From: an uncultured Paracoccaceae bacterium
GTDB lineage: Bacteria; Pseudomonadota; Alphaproteobacteria; Rhodobacterales; Rhodobacteraceae
Direction of reading: 5' to 3'
Assembly: GCA_947488175.1 (NCBI GenBank)
Contig: CANKYO010000001.1
Coordinates: forward strand, 434,001 to 498,000
DNA: 64,000 bases
Position 1 is the stretch's first letter, and every line of letters begins with the position of its first letter. Both the position numbers and the translations under genes were made by a program. A model generated the notes under the pieces. The model did not search any database and had not been told where the DNA came from. It saw nothing but the letters and a program-made list of their open reading frames with translations. Below are positions 45,534 through 54,910 of this stretch, piece after piece.

Positions 45534-45779
45534 TCAGCTCCGTGAGATCGCGTTTTCTAAGGCCAGTTTCGCCATGCACAGCTTGTAGCAATGGGCAAAC
45601 TCTGGACATGCAAGGCAGTCATCCCATTCGGTGATATCCGTTTGGATGCTGCGGCCCGATCGCGCCAGCCCGGCGCTGTCCAGCTCAAACGAAAAGACCT
45701 TGCCTTGCATCTGGTCATTGACAGAAAAATGCAGGCTGTCGTGAAACATCGTGCCGTAGCAGTGTTTGTGCTGCGTCAT
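45534..45779 (-). CDS. Small cysteine-rich protein of unknown function
   Basis: Protein of 81 residues with no signal peptide. The last third has a Cys cluster, CLACPEFAHCYKLCMAK, that looks like a metal or Fe-S ligand set; a further Cys lies near the N-terminus (KHCYGT). It starts inside the end of the thioredoxin gene (four-base overlap) and so belongs to the permease-thioredoxin operon. I know of no function. Confidence 0.7.
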   Translation of the reverse strand: MTQHKHCYGTMFHDSLHFSVNDQMQGKVFSFELDSAGLARSGRSIQTDITEWDDCLACPEFAHCYKLCMAKLALENAISRS

Positions 45780-46018
45780 GCTGCAGCCTCCTTCAGAAGG
45801 GTTCCGATGTCGGCCACAGTCAAAACACGCCCGCTTGATACAACCTTTTCGTTGATCACCAGACCGGGGGTCGACATGATCCCATAGCCCGCAATGGCGA
45901 TGATATCGGTCACCTTTTCAATCTCGGCATCGACCCCTTCGGCCTGTGCTGCAGCGGTGGCATTCTCGGCCAAGGCCACGCATTTCTTGCAGCCGGACCC
46001 CAGTATCTTGATGTTCAT
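45776..46018 (-). CDS. Small thioredoxin-family redox protein (CxxC)
   Basis: Glutaredoxin-like domain of 80 residues: MNIKILGSGCKKCVALAENA with the active CKKC at 10-13, the cis-Pro segment GIMSTPGLVINEKVV and a final helix. Such proteins travel with PF03773 permeases and are thought to serve thiol or arsenic/sulfur chemistry in the cytoplasm. The ATG at 46018 has AAAGGA before it. It follows the permease by 16 bases. Confidence 0.88.
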   Translation of the reverse strand: MNIKILGSGCKKCVALAENATAAAQAEGVDAEIEKVTDIIAIAGYGIMSTPGLVINEKVVSSGRVLTVADIGTLLKEAAA

Positions 46019-46034
46019 TGCTTGCGTCCTTTCG

Positions 46035-47045
46035 TCAGACAAAGAGATGTGCAGTTGCGTTAAAGATGTAACCGATCAAAATGATCCCAACAGTGACGAT
46101 CCCGATGAAAACCGCGAGCAGCGGTAGCTTGACCACCCGCTTGAGCATGATCATCGACGGTAACGACAGCGCGGTCACAGCCATCATAAACGTCAACGCA
46201 GTCCCCAGACCAACACCTCTTTGAACCAAGGCCTCTGCAATCGGCAGCGTCCCAAAAATGTCCGCATACATCGGAACGCCCGCGATTGTCGCGACCAGAA
46301 CGGACCACCATTTGTCCTGACCCAACAGCGCCGAGATAAACCCTTCGGGGATCCAGTTGTGGATAGCCGCGCCAATCCCGACACCGATCAGAACATATAG
46401 CCACACCCGCCCAGCGATCTCAGTGACCTGTCCCATGGCATAGGCCAGCCTTTCGCGTCGGCTGATTGCACCGTCATTGTCATGGTCACTGACCGGGCTC
46501 TGGTAAACGAAGTCTTCGACCTGATCCTCCAGCCTCAGCCGTCCGATCAAGGTGCCACCCAAGACAGCCAAGACCAGCCCGATGACCACGTATGCCAAGG
46601 CGATGGACCAGTTAAAAATGCTGGCCAGCAAGATCACCGACGCCAGATCGACCAGCGGCGATGAAATCAGGAAAGAAAAGGTGACCGCCAGTGGCAAACC
46701 GGCACTGGTGAACCCGATGAATAGCGGGATAGACGAACACGAACAAAAGGGCGTGATCGTCCCCAGCAGGGCGGCGACCGTATTGGCCCACAATCCCTGT
46801 CTTTCCCCCAAAATCCGGCGGGTGCGTTCGGGCGGGAAATAGCTTTGCACATAAGAGATACTGAAGATCAAAACGGACAGCAGGATGAAGATTTTGATGA
46901 CGTCATAGATGAAGAAATGAACGCTGCCGCCGATCCGCCCAGCTGTATCCAGCCCAAAACCGTCCCGCACCAAGAGCGTAACCAAATCGGACAACCACTG
47001 CATGCGCAGCAGTTGATCGTTGAGCCAGATGATTATCTCTTGCAT
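46035..47045 (-). CDS. PF03773-family permease
   Basis: Inner-membrane protein of 336 residues, eight or more helices, with the family motif TPFCSCSSIPLFIGFTSAGLPL near residue 100 and a matching GVPMYADIFGTLPI in the second half. A charged cytoplasmic loop (about residues 170-200) divides the halves. Relatives include ArsP (organoarsenical export) and permeases in sulfide clusters; the substrate here is unknown. First gene of the three-gene operon, 67 bases from a perfect FNR box. Confidence 0.85.
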   Translation of the reverse strand: MQEIIIWLNDQLLRMQWLSDLVTLLVRDGFGLDTAGRIGGSVHFFIYDVIKIFILLSVLIFSISYVQSYFPPERTRRILGERQGLWANTVAALLGTITPFCSCSSIPLFIGFTSAGLPLAVTFSFLISSPLVDLASVILLASIFNWSIALAYVVIGLVLAVLGGTLIGRLRLEDQVEDFVYQSPVSDHDNDGAISRRERLAYAMGQVTEIAGRVWLYVLIGVGIGAAIHNWIPEGFISALLGQDKWWSVLVATIAGVPMYADIFGTLPIAEALVQRGVGLGTALTFMMAVTALSLPSMIMLKRVVKLPLLAVFIGIVTVGIILIGYIFNATAHLFV

Positions 47046-47111
47046 GGGAGGACTCTGCGTCGGGGCATGTTGCGGTCGGATTGGGTCTAAGTGGCCTGAC
47101 GCGCCTTAGCG

Positions 47112-47125
47112 TTGATATTGATCAA
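47112..47125. promoter_or_regulatory. FNR/FnrL box
   Basis: TTGATATTGATCAA matches TTGAT-N4-ATCAA at every defined base. It lies between the divergent permease (67 bases away) and EF-hand genes, a normal distance for activation of the permease operon under low oxygen. Confidence 0.8.
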
Positions 47126-47292
47126 TCCCAAATCAGATCGGTGGCTTACGTATCTTTTAGACTGGTCGCTTGACGAACTGGTGCTGAACCGAAGCGCTGA
47201 ATCAATCCGTGATCTCGTTCCAAGACAATCAGAGCGTCAGAAGCGTTCGACCTTTAGAGCGCGCTATCTTTGGAATTCAGAAAGGACAAATA

Positions 47293-47787
47293 ATGCACCG
47301 TTACCTTAGACTTTATAGCGCGTTAGCGGCAACTGCGGTGATGGCCGCATTGGCAAGCGCAACGCCTACTTTTGCAGATGATGACAATGACGACCAAATC
47401 CAGTTCATGCCGTTTGGCAACTTTGGTGGGATGAACATGATGGCGCGCCCTGTTGATACAAATGCGGATGATATCGTCAGCGCCTCGGAGGCTTCACATC
47501 ATGCAGGAGCCGGGTTCGCCTTGTTTGACAGTGATGAAGACGGCCAGATTTCAGAGGATGAATATCTGGACAGCGCGCCAACATCCATGCCGCGGGGCCG
47601 GAGCAATATTGAACGGCTTTATGTCAACCGCATTGCGCGCTTTAAGACGACGGACGCCGACGGCGACACGCATGTGACATTGGCAGAGTTTATGGCAATC
47701 GCGCAGGAAAACTTTGAAGCTGCTGACGCCGACAGCGATGGCAACGTCACCGTTTGGGAATTTCGAACGCAGCAGAGGCCGTTCTAA
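47293..47787 (+). CDS. Secreted EF-hand protein
   Basis: Periplasmic or secreted protein of 164 residues. Sec signal to about residue 29 (cleavage after TFA). Calcium-loop candidates: DTNADDIVSASE, DSDEDGQISEDE, DADGDTHVTLAE and DADSDGNVTVWE, spaced as two EF-hand pairs; the first loop is the least canonical. AAAGGAC precedes the ATG. Rhodobacteraceae have many such calcium-binding proteins; the role is unknown. Confidence 0.88.
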   Translation: MHRYLRLYSALAATAVMAALASATPTFADDDNDDQIQFMPFGNFGGMNMMARPVDTNADDIVSASEASHHAGAGFALFDSDEDGQISEDEYLDSAPTSMPRGRSNIERLYVNRIARFKTTDADGDTHVTLAEFMAIAQENFEAADADSDGNVTVWEFRTQQRPF

Positions 47788-48232
47788 TTGTAGAGCGCCT
47801 AAGTGTTCACAAAAATTTGGTGGTGACCAGACGGACTTGCGATGTTGTCGGCTCTAGGAAAGCGCCTGCGTCAAAGCGCTAGCCAGATCAGATCAGCCAT
47901 GTGACAGGGCTTTTGCAGCTTGGCGCGCTCAATGTCAGGCCCAAGAGTTATCTCCGCCATTTTCTAAGCATAGCTTGCGAGGCGAACGGCAGGTTCCAAA
48001 CCGCCCTCAACCTCGATCACGCCGCACCTGCACTGAGTTGCTCTGAGCCCGAAGTGACCATTTCTCCGCAATGCGAAAAATGGGTGGATTCTCGATCCAA
48101 CACCTCACAAAACTTCGTGCCTATTTCCAGCAAGTTATATGGTTTGCGCAACCACTAGGCCCCGTCATTTGGTAGGGTTGCCTGTTCGGCGTAGCCAGAA
48201 GTGATGACAAACTTGAGATATGGACAGGGCGT
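47788..48232. other. Convergent spacer, nothing recognised
   Basis: Between the EF-hand gene and the end of phaC. No gene, repeat or clear terminator was found; short frames on both strands match nothing. Confidence 0.5.
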
Positions 48233-50026
48233 CTAAACCTGATGGATATATGTGCCCGGCGCTTCCTCCAACGGTGGAAGGCCATCTTCCGCGGCGCCGA
48301 TTGTCGGAGGCACCACTTTCCCGATGCTTTTGGCGACAAGCCATTCGGCATAGCTGGGCCACCACGACCCCGGCTTGGGGGACGTCTGGGAAAGCCATGC
48401 GTCAGGGCCGATGTAATGTGCACCGCTTGGGCGGTCGTCCATGCGGAAGTGGCGTCTTGCATGGCCCGGCTCGCTAAGGATGCCACCGTTGTGGCCACCC
48501 TTTGTCAATACAAACCTCAGGTCGCAATCCGTGAAAAGCCGTGTCTTGTAGACGGACCTCCAGGGGGCGATGTGATCCGTTTCCGTTGCCACAACAAACA
48601 TCGGGACGGCAATATCCTTCAGCGCGATCACTCGCCCCTCAACCGCGAAACGGCCCGCAGTCAGCCGGTTCTCTAGAAAGAGTCCGCGCAGGTATTCTGA
48701 ATGCATCCGGGCGGGCATGCGCGTTGTATCGCCATTCCAAACCCCCAGATCGGTGGGAAGGTCCTCCTTGCCCAGAAAATACCGATTGACCGCACGGGTA
48801 TAAATCAGGTCTTCGGCTCGGATGGATGCGAATGTTCGCGCCATCTGCGGGCGGTCAAGATAGCCCTGTTCCCACATCATGTCCTCGACGAACGCGACCT
48901 GGCTTTCATCGACAAACAGAAGCAATTCGCCCGCTTCACTGAAATCGACCTGCGCCGCCATCAGGGTGATCGAAGCCAGACGGTCATCGCCATCCCGGGC
49001 CATCGTGGCGGTTGCGATCGACAGCAGGGTGCCCCCCAGGCAATAACCGTTGGCATGGACCTTCTGCCCCGGTACGATGGTATTGATCGCATCCAACGCT
49101 TTCAGAACGCCGTCCTTGCGGTAATCCTCGAGCGATAAGTCTGATTGGTCGGCGGTTGGGTTGCACCACGAGATCATGAACACGGTAAAGCCTTGATCCA
49201 CAAGGTATTTCACCATCGAGTTATACGGCGACAGGTCAAGAACGTAATACTTCATGATCCAGGCAGGTACGAACAAAACAGGCTCTGCCTGCACTTTCGG
49301 TGTTTGGGGCGAATACTGCAGTAATTCGAATAGATGATTGCGGTAAACCACCTTCCCAGGCGTTTGGGCAAGGTCGATGCCAATCTGATACCCCTCGGGC
49401 GCGGGTTCGTGTGACTGGGTTAGCGTCTGGAACATGTCGCGGGTGAAAAGTGTGGCGCCATCGACCAGGTTCCTGCCGCCCTGTTTCGCGGTTGCCGCGA
49501 TGATTTCGGGATTCATCCATGGAAAATTGGATGGTGACAGCAGATCAAGCATTTGCCGAGTCTGAAACTGTGTTCTGTCGGCATCCTGCTTTTGCAAGCC
49601 CCGCACGGGTTGCGTGGCATGAGCCCACCAATCCTGCACAGCCAGAAAGCCCTGTTGCCAAAGATTGAATGGCGCCTTGTTCCAAGCTGGATCTTGGAAA
49701 CGGTGATCGTGGGGATTGGGGGTAAAAGGGTGTTCTGCGTCTTTTCCCGTCAGGGTCTCGGTTGCATAGCGCATCATCTTGACCGAATTGTCTTGCGCGC
49801 GCTCCATCAGTTCCAGTTGACGGCCCGGGGACCTGGCCAGATGCATGGCCCAATCGCTCCATGCTTCGGTCACCGAATGCGGAGAAATCCCACCGGTCAG
49901 CCGTGCCATTGCTGCCCTTATGGCCCGATCAAGATTCTGATGTGCATGCCTGGTGGTCTGCTTTGCGGGCGGCAATGGAACCGGCACAACGGCCAGATTG
50001 CCTTTCTTGCGCTTTGTCGCGGTCAT
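48233..50026 (-). CDS. phaC: Class I polyhydroxyalkanoate synthase
   Basis: Cytoplasmic granule enzyme that polymerises hydroxyacyl-CoA, 597 residues. The N-terminal PhaC domain (WNKAPFNLWQQGFLAVQDWW) is followed by the alpha/beta-hydrolase core with the lipase-like box GYCLGG (nucleophile C329), the Asp of VVATETDHIAPW and the His of KGGHNGGI. No phasin, reductase or depolymerase gene is next to it, unlike a housekeeping pha locus, so it may be a second synthase used under low oxygen; an FNR-like box lies upstream. Confidence 0.92.
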   Translation of the reverse strand: MTATKRKKGNLAVVPVPLPPAKQTTRHAHQNLDRAIRAAMARLTGGISPHSVTEAWSDWAMHLARSPGRQLELMERAQDNSVKMMRYATETLTGKDAEHPFTPNPHDHRFQDPAWNKAPFNLWQQGFLAVQDWWAHATQPVRGLQKQDADRTQFQTRQMLDLLSPSNFPWMNPEIIAATAKQGGRNLVDGATLFTRDMFQTLTQSHEPAPEGYQIGIDLAQTPGKVVYRNHLFELLQYSPQTPKVQAEPVLFVPAWIMKYYVLDLSPYNSMVKYLVDQGFTVFMISWCNPTADQSDLSLEDYRKDGVLKALDAINTIVPGQKVHANGYCLGGTLLSIATATMARDGDDRLASITLMAAQVDFSEAGELLLFVDESQVAFVEDMMWEQGYLDRPQMARTFASIRAEDLIYTRAVNRYFLGKEDLPTDLGVWNGDTTRMPARMHSEYLRGLFLENRLTAGRFAVEGRVIALKDIAVPMFVVATETDHIAPWRSVYKTRLFTDCDLRFVLTKGGHNGGILSEPGHARRHFRMDDRPSGAHYIGPDAWLSQTSPKPGSWWPSYAEWLVAKSIGKVVPPTIGAAEDGLPPLEEAPGTYIHQV

Positions 50027-50079
50027 TGGACATCCCCTTGTTGTCAGAATGAAACTAGATGCGGGACAGGCTTTGATGA

Positions 50080-50093
50080 TTGAGCGAGATCAA
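50080..50093. promoter_or_regulatory. FNR-like box between phaC and the site-2 protease
   Basis: TTGAGCGAGATCAA matches TTGAT-N4-ATCAA at nine of ten bases (G for T). It lies 54 bases before phaC and 48 before the divergent gene, so it could serve either. Confidence 0.6.
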
Positions 50094-50140
50094 CTGACCA
50101 TGCTGGATACAATGTAGGTATGGTGACCAGCTAGGAGGTT

Positions 50141-51301
50141 GTGCCACTGTTTTCGAATGCATTTACAGTCTTCAGGCTTGCCGGGTTCGACGTCCGGGTT
50201 GATCCCAGTTGGTTGCTGATTGTCACCCTGATCGTCTGGAGCCTTTCGCAAGGCTACTTTCCACTATCCGTTCCCGACCAGACCGGTGAAACCTATTTGC
50301 TGCTAGCAATTTTCGGGGCACTCGGGTTTTTTGGGTCGCTGGTCCTGCATGAGCTTGCGCACAGTCTGGTCGCCCGAAGGCTTGGCGTGAAAATCAAGGG
50401 TATCACGCTCTTCGTTTTTGGCGGCGTCGCAGAATTGGAAAGCGAGCCCAAAACAGCAGGCGCGGAGTTCTGGATCGCCATTGTGGGCCCGGTGACGAGC
50501 TTTGCGCTGGCGTTTGGGTTCTGGTTGGCCGGTGCTCTGGCACAGCTGCTGCTGACCTCAAATGTCGTGCCCGCACTTTTTTCCTACCTTGCTTTCGTCA
50601 ATCTTCTGCTGGCTGTCTTTAACATGTTCCCCGCATTTCCCATGGATGGCGGCCGGGTTTACCGCGCGTTGTTGTGGAACAAAAGTGGTGACCTGCTGGA
50701 TGCAACCCGGCGCGCCAGCCATTTGGGCACCATGATCGCATATGGCCTGATTGGCCTGGGTATTCTGAGCCTTATGTCCGGTCAGGGGATCGGCGCGCTG
50801 TGGCTTATCTTTATAGGTTTTTTTGTGCTCGCATCTGCGAAAGCTTCGTACCAGCAGACGCGCATCACGGCAGGTTTGAAGGGCAAGACGGTGCGCGATC
50901 TGATGACACCCACCCCACGCTGCGTCCGACCTGATCAGACTCTGGAGCAACTGGTTGACGAGACAATGTTGCCATACCGGACCAGTTTTGTGCCGGTTCT
51001 GCGGCGCGACAAATTGCTGGGCTATGTCGATGGCGAAATTATCCAGCAAACGGATCGTGACACATGGGCCTCGACACTGGTGGGCGACGTTCTTGTTCCC
51101 GTTGATCAGTCGAATGCTGTCGCGCCCGACCTGGCGCTCGGGGATTTCCTCGCGCGGATTACGAAAGAGAAACGCCGAAAATACCTGGTCGTGCGTGATG
51201 GTACTTTATTGGGCGTGATTACCCTGGCAGACCTGATTGATTACATCGGTCTTTTGAACGCGCTGGGGCCTGATGCAACGCATGGCGACCCGCATGCATA
51301 A
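50141..51301 (+). CDS. Site-2 protease (M50) with CBS domains
   Basis: Intramembrane zinc metalloprotease of 386 residues, Rv2869c/SpoIVFB-like. Zinc motif HELAH at 70-74 and the distant Asp in NMFPAFPMDGGRVYRALLW; six helices to about residue 245, then two CBS domains (VRDLMTPTPRCVRPDQTLEQLV and GDVLVPVDQSNAVAPDLALGDF) that may sense adenine nucleotides. The start is a GTG only two bases after AGGAGG, which is unusually tight; a CTG six bases on would have ideal spacing but is a rare start. Confidence 0.88.
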   Translation: MPLFSNAFTVFRLAGFDVRVDPSWLLIVTLIVWSLSQGYFPLSVPDQTGETYLLLAIFGALGFFGSLVLHELAHSLVARRLGVKIKGITLFVFGGVAELESEPKTAGAEFWIAIVGPVTSFALAFGFWLAGALAQLLLTSNVVPALFSYLAFVNLLLAVFNMFPAFPMDGGRVYRALLWNKSGDLLDATRRASHLGTMIAYGLIGLGILSLMSGQGIGALWLIFIGFFVLASAKASYQQTRITAGLKGKTVRDLMTPTPRCVRPDQTLEQLVDETMLPYRTSFVPVLRRDKLLGYVDGEIIQQTDRDTWASTLVGDVLVPVDQSNAVAPDLALGDFLARITKEKRRKYLVVRDGTLLGVITLADLIDYIGLLNALGPDATHGDPHA

Positions 51302-51381
51302 GCGAGCCCAACAACACCGGGCGCAGCGCGGCCCGCTGTCCGAGCTCATTCAAGCGGCCCGCGCAAGAGGGAGGCGGCGAT

Positions 51382-52917
51382 ATGGTTGATGACCAGACGG
51401 ACGTAATCGCGTTTCTTGAACAGTTGGAACCGGGTGCCCAAAAGATCATCCAGACCCACGCTGCAATTGTCGCGCTGTATCCGTTTGAAGCGCTCAAATT
51501 GAAGCGTGCAGTTAAGTACGACTACCTCGACTTTTCAACGCCAGATCTACGCCGCGAGATGCTGCAACGTGAAATCGCACTGAATTCCCGTGCGGCGCCC
51601 GGGCTATATCGAGATGTTGTGCCGATTACGAAGGATGTCCAAGGCCGACTAAGCATGAATGGAACTGGCGAAGTCGTTGAATGGGTATTGCGCATGGTCC
51701 GGTTTTCAGAAGAGGCGGAATTGTCCGTCATGGCTGATCAGGGTCGCGTTGACACTGTCATCGCTGATGCCCTTGGCCGGTCCATCGCCACATATCACCG
51801 CGAAGCCCCAGCGATATCCGAAGATGGTGCCGTTCTCATTGAGGAGATCATTGACGAGCTTGATCGGGTGTTGTCTAGCCTGGCGGACATCCTTGAACAA
51901 TGCGGCACGCAAGCATTGCTAAAGCAACTGCGCCATGCGCTTGTTCGATCCGCATCCTTGATGCGCGAAAGAGGACGGGCGGGTTGGGTCCGCCGCTGTC
52001 ACGGTGATTTGCATCTGCGCAACATCATCATGTGGAACGGTATCCCAACACCATTTGACGCACTTGAGTTTGATGAACGGCTTGGCACCTGCGACGTCTT
52101 GTATGATCTGGCGTTCTTGCTGATGGACCTGGAGCATCGCGGATTGCGCGATGAGGCGAATGCCACGCTAAACGCTTATCTTTCCTCCTGGGCTAGGAAT
52201 GATCATCTGACGGGACTTGCGGCCCTTCCGCTATTTCTTGCTGTTCGCGCAACGATCCGGGCCATGGTTGACGCACAAACGGCCGGTTTTCAGGAAGATA
52301 GTACCGCACTGATCGCCGATGCCGTGGGATTTATGGATCAGGCCAATGCCTATTTGCAGCCACAGCAGCCTGTGCTCGTCGCCGTCGGTGGCCTGTCCGG
52401 TAGCGGAAAGACCAGTCTCGCGGTGCGGGTAGCAGCTGGGATAGGCGGACGGCCAGGTGCGGTGCACATTCGAAGCGACTTGGAACGCAAGGCGCTATTC
52501 AGAGTCGATCCGCTGACCCGCCTGCCGCCGAGCGCTTATACGCCAGAGACCAATGCAAAAGTCTACAGAATCATGCGGGACAAGGCCCGACATCTTCTGT
52601 CAGCCGGTCATTCTGTTATTTTGGACTCGGTGCACGGTACGGTCGCCGAACGCGACGAGGTCGGTCGCATCGCGGCGAACTTGGGATGCCAATTCTACGG
52701 CTTCTGGCTTGACCTTGATACCAAGACCCGCGTTGAACGTGTTGAAAGACGCATCGATGATGCATCGGATGCTGATGCAGCCGTCGCGCGCAAACAGGCG
52801 GCTATCGACACCGGACCTATTGAATGGATCAAACTTGATGCCGCCAAAGATCTGGACACGCTTGCGCGCGAAACCCTTTCAATCATTGCGGTTAACGCAG
52901 CGCGATTGCGTACATGA
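51382..52917 (+). CDS. Fusion of aminoglycoside-phosphotransferase-like domain and P-loop kinase
   Basis: Protein of 511 residues. The N-terminal two thirds are an APH-like kinase fold with the catalytic loop HGDLHLRN at 207-214 and the following DALEFDERLGTCDVLYDLA metal segment. The C-terminal part is a small P-loop kinase (AAA_33 type) with GLSGSGKTS at 337-345 and LDSVHGTVAERDEV later. The family is common near universal-stress and low-oxygen genes; substrates are unknown and antibiotic resistance is not implied. GGAGG precedes the ATG. Confidence 0.85.
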   Translation: MVDDQTDVIAFLEQLEPGAQKIIQTHAAIVALYPFEALKLKRAVKYDYLDFSTPDLRREMLQREIALNSRAAPGLYRDVVPITKDVQGRLSMNGTGEVVEWVLRMVRFSEEAELSVMADQGRVDTVIADALGRSIATYHREAPAISEDGAVLIEEIIDELDRVLSSLADILEQCGTQALLKQLRHALVRSASLMRERGRAGWVRRCHGDLHLRNIIMWNGIPTPFDALEFDERLGTCDVLYDLAFLLMDLEHRGLRDEANATLNAYLSSWARNDHLTGLAALPLFLAVRATIRAMVDAQTAGFQEDSTALIADAVGFMDQANAYLQPQQPVLVAVGGLSGSGKTSLAVRVAAGIGGRPGAVHIRSDLERKALFRVDPLTRLPPSAYTPETNAKVYRIMRDKARHLLSAGHSVILDSVHGTVAERDEVGRIAANLGCQFYGFWLDLDTKTRVERVERRIDDASDADAAVARKQAAIDTGPIEWIKLDAAKDLDTLARETLSIIAVNAARLRT

Positions 52918-52994
52918 TCCAAGACCTAAGAACATGTTGGTTCGAATTCCCGGTCGTTGCTTGGTAAGTTTACGTCATCAGCGTAGTGAACATC

Positions 52995-54767
52995 ATGACG
53001 ATTGAAATCATTCTGATCCTGTCGCTTCTCGTTCTGGCAATGATCCTGCTGGCGACCGAGTTGCTTCCAATTGAATTGGTTGCGCTACTCTTAGTTGTCG
53101 TGCTGGCCGCAACCGGTGTGCTGGACGCGGACCTAGCATTTCAGGGGTTTGCCAGTGAAACAGTTGTCATGCTTGCCTGCGTGATGGTGTTGTCGCATCG
53201 GTTGACCGCATCAGGGTTGATCGCCCGCTTCACGCGGTCCCTCTTCGCCCGGCGTAAGATGACCCCGCGAACCACATCTGCCAGCCTGATGACGGTTTCG
53301 GCGCTCATGTCCAGCTTTGTCACCAATACCAGCACAACCGCTGTTTTGATCCCGGCGGCGACCGATTTGGCAAGGCGGACAGATACGCAGCCACGGCGGT
53401 TTCTGATGCCTTTGGCGTTTGCGTCGATGATGGGTGGATCGGCGACGCTGATCGGGACCTCGACCAATCTGGCGGCAAGCGGCGTCATCGAACGGTTCGG
53501 GCTTGAGCCTTTTTCGACCTTTGAGTTTGTCGGGCCGGCGCTGGTGATCAGCCTTGCAGGGATTGCCGTCTTGACGCTGTTCGGGCCGCTCTTGTTGCCG
53601 GACACCCGGACATCGGCTGAGGAAGCACCCGAAGAGCAGACCCGTTTCATGGCAACGCTGGTTGTGCCTGAAGGGTCGAAAAGCGTGGGCAGCGCCATCG
53701 GAGAGCTCGACTTCGCATCGCTGTCGCTTGAACCGCTGGCCGTCAGTCGACCGGGTGGCCGGGTCGGCCCACATCCCCGGCGCAAGCTGCAGGTTGCGGA
53801 TCGCATCATTGTCGTGGGCCCCCGCGATGCGGTTCTGACGGCCATCAGAAATCCACGACTGGACCTCGCCTCGGACGTCGCTGCCAGTGCAGACATTGCG
53901 GCGAAGACAGTCGTCGTTGATGCCGTGATGATGCCCGGGGCTCGCTGGATTGGTCAAACGCTCAAGGCGATGCGTCTGTCGCTAGAGCCTGATCTGACCA
54001 TCGTCGCTTTGCACCGCAGAGGACAGGAGGCCCCGGCCCTCATTGACCGCATGCGGCTGAAGGTCGGTGATGTGCTGCTGATATCCGGGCCTCATGATCG
54101 TATCGCGACGCTGAAGGATGGCACGGAGTTGTCGATACTGGGCACCCAGCATCCGTTTCCGCCAACCCAGATCGAAGGCACGTGGACGTTGATGGGTCTG
54201 TTGCTGGCGATTGTCCTGGCCACGACCGGCGTGCTGCCGCTATCGGTGGGTTTGCTGCTGGCGGTGCTGATGCTTGTTCTGGCGGGTCGGATGACGTTGC
54301 AGGACAGCTTTGCGATGATCAACTGGCGCATCTTGATCCTGATCGGCGGCATGTCGAGCTTTGGGTTGGCAATGCTATATTCCGGTGCGGCCACCTGGCT
54401 TGCGAACGGGTTGCTTGCTGTCCTCGGGGGATATGGTCCCCATGTGCTGCTGCTTGGTCTTGGTCTGCTGACCATCCTTTTGACCCAGCCGATGTCGAAT
54501 GCTGCCGCTGCCCTGGCCCTGTTGCCGGTCGCGATCGAGATGGCCGCGCTTGTGGGTGCTGACCCCCAGCCGTTTGTGGTGATGGTGACCTTGTCCGCCT
54601 CTTTGTCGTTTATCGCGCCGTTCGAGCCAGCCTTGTTGCTGGTCTATGGTCCCGGTCAGTACAGTTTCAGGGATTTTCCGCGCGCTGGCGCGCCGTTGAC
54701 CGTAATGTCGTTGGTTTTGCTGATGGTTCTGGTTCCCGTTTTCTGGCCGCTCGAGATATCTGTGTAG
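52995..54767 (+). CDS. SLC13/DASS-family permease with TrkA-C domains
   Basis: Inner-membrane transporter of about 590 residues: two membrane halves of the ArsB/CitT superfamily flank a central cytoplasmic pair of TrkA-C (RCK-C) domains (about 205-295 and 300-385). SFVTNTSTTAVLIPAA and LIGTSTNLAASG mark the first half; TQPMSNAAAALALLPVAI marks the second. Relatives move sulfate, dicarboxylates or other anions. A GTG at 52986 in the same frame is an alternative start; neither has a strong ribosome site. Confidence 0.87.
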   Translation: MTIEIILILSLLVLAMILLATELLPIELVALLLVVVLAATGVLDADLAFQGFASETVVMLACVMVLSHRLTASGLIARFTRSLFARRKMTPRTTSASLMTVSALMSSFVTNTSTTAVLIPAATDLARRTDTQPRRFLMPLAFASMMGGSATLIGTSTNLAASGVIERFGLEPFSTFEFVGPALVISLAGIAVLTLFGPLLLPDTRTSAEEAPEEQTRFMATLVVPEGSKSVGSAIGELDFASLSLEPLAVSRPGGRVGPHPRRKLQVADRIIVVGPRDAVLTAIRNPRLDLASDVAASADIAAKTVVVDAVMMPGARWIGQTLKAMRLSLEPDLTIVALHRRGQEAPALIDRMRLKVGDVLLISGPHDRIATLKDGTELSILGTQHPFPPTQIEGTWTLMGLLLAIVLATTGVLPLSVGLLLAVLMLVLAGRMTLQDSFAMINWRILILIGGMSSFGLAMLYSGAATWLANGLLAVLGGYGPHVLLLGLGLLTILLTQPMSNAAAALALLPVAIEMAALVGADPQPFVVMVTLSASLSFIAPFEPALLLVYGPGQYSFRDFPRAGAPLTVMSLVLLMVLVPVFWPLEISV

Positions 54768-54805
54768 TTGGCCAAGGCTATGGCAACCCACGTGCCGTGT
54801 CGTGG

Positions 54806-54819
54806 TTGACATAGCTCAA
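54806..54819. promoter_or_regulatory. Possible FNR-like box
   Basis: TTGACATAGCTCAA keeps TTGA and TCAA with the 14-base layout (TTGAC-N4-CTCAA; one base off the relaxed TTGAY-N4-RTCAA form). It lies 92 bases before the phosphoribosyltransferase gene. The match alone is weak; two better boxes in the same 8 kb support it. Confidence 0.4.
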
Positions 54820-54910
54820 CACGCGATATGCCGGTTCATGCGATCCCCTTTGCGTCGGAAGTATTGAGAAGGGCCGTACGGCCGGATCGTTCACATGAAC
54901 AGGAGGAAAC

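Noticed and set aside
51382..52917. Aminoglycoside resistance function
   Set aside because: The APH-like domain is fused to a P-loop kinase and belongs to a stress-associated family; the shared fold alone does not show drug phosphorylation.
53141..53957. Long minus-strand open frames (about 250 codons each) inside the SLC13 gene
   Set aside because: They are antisense to a coherent membrane protein with all family motifs; their translations are Arg/Ser/Pro-rich with no fold pattern, as expected of GC-rich shadow frames.
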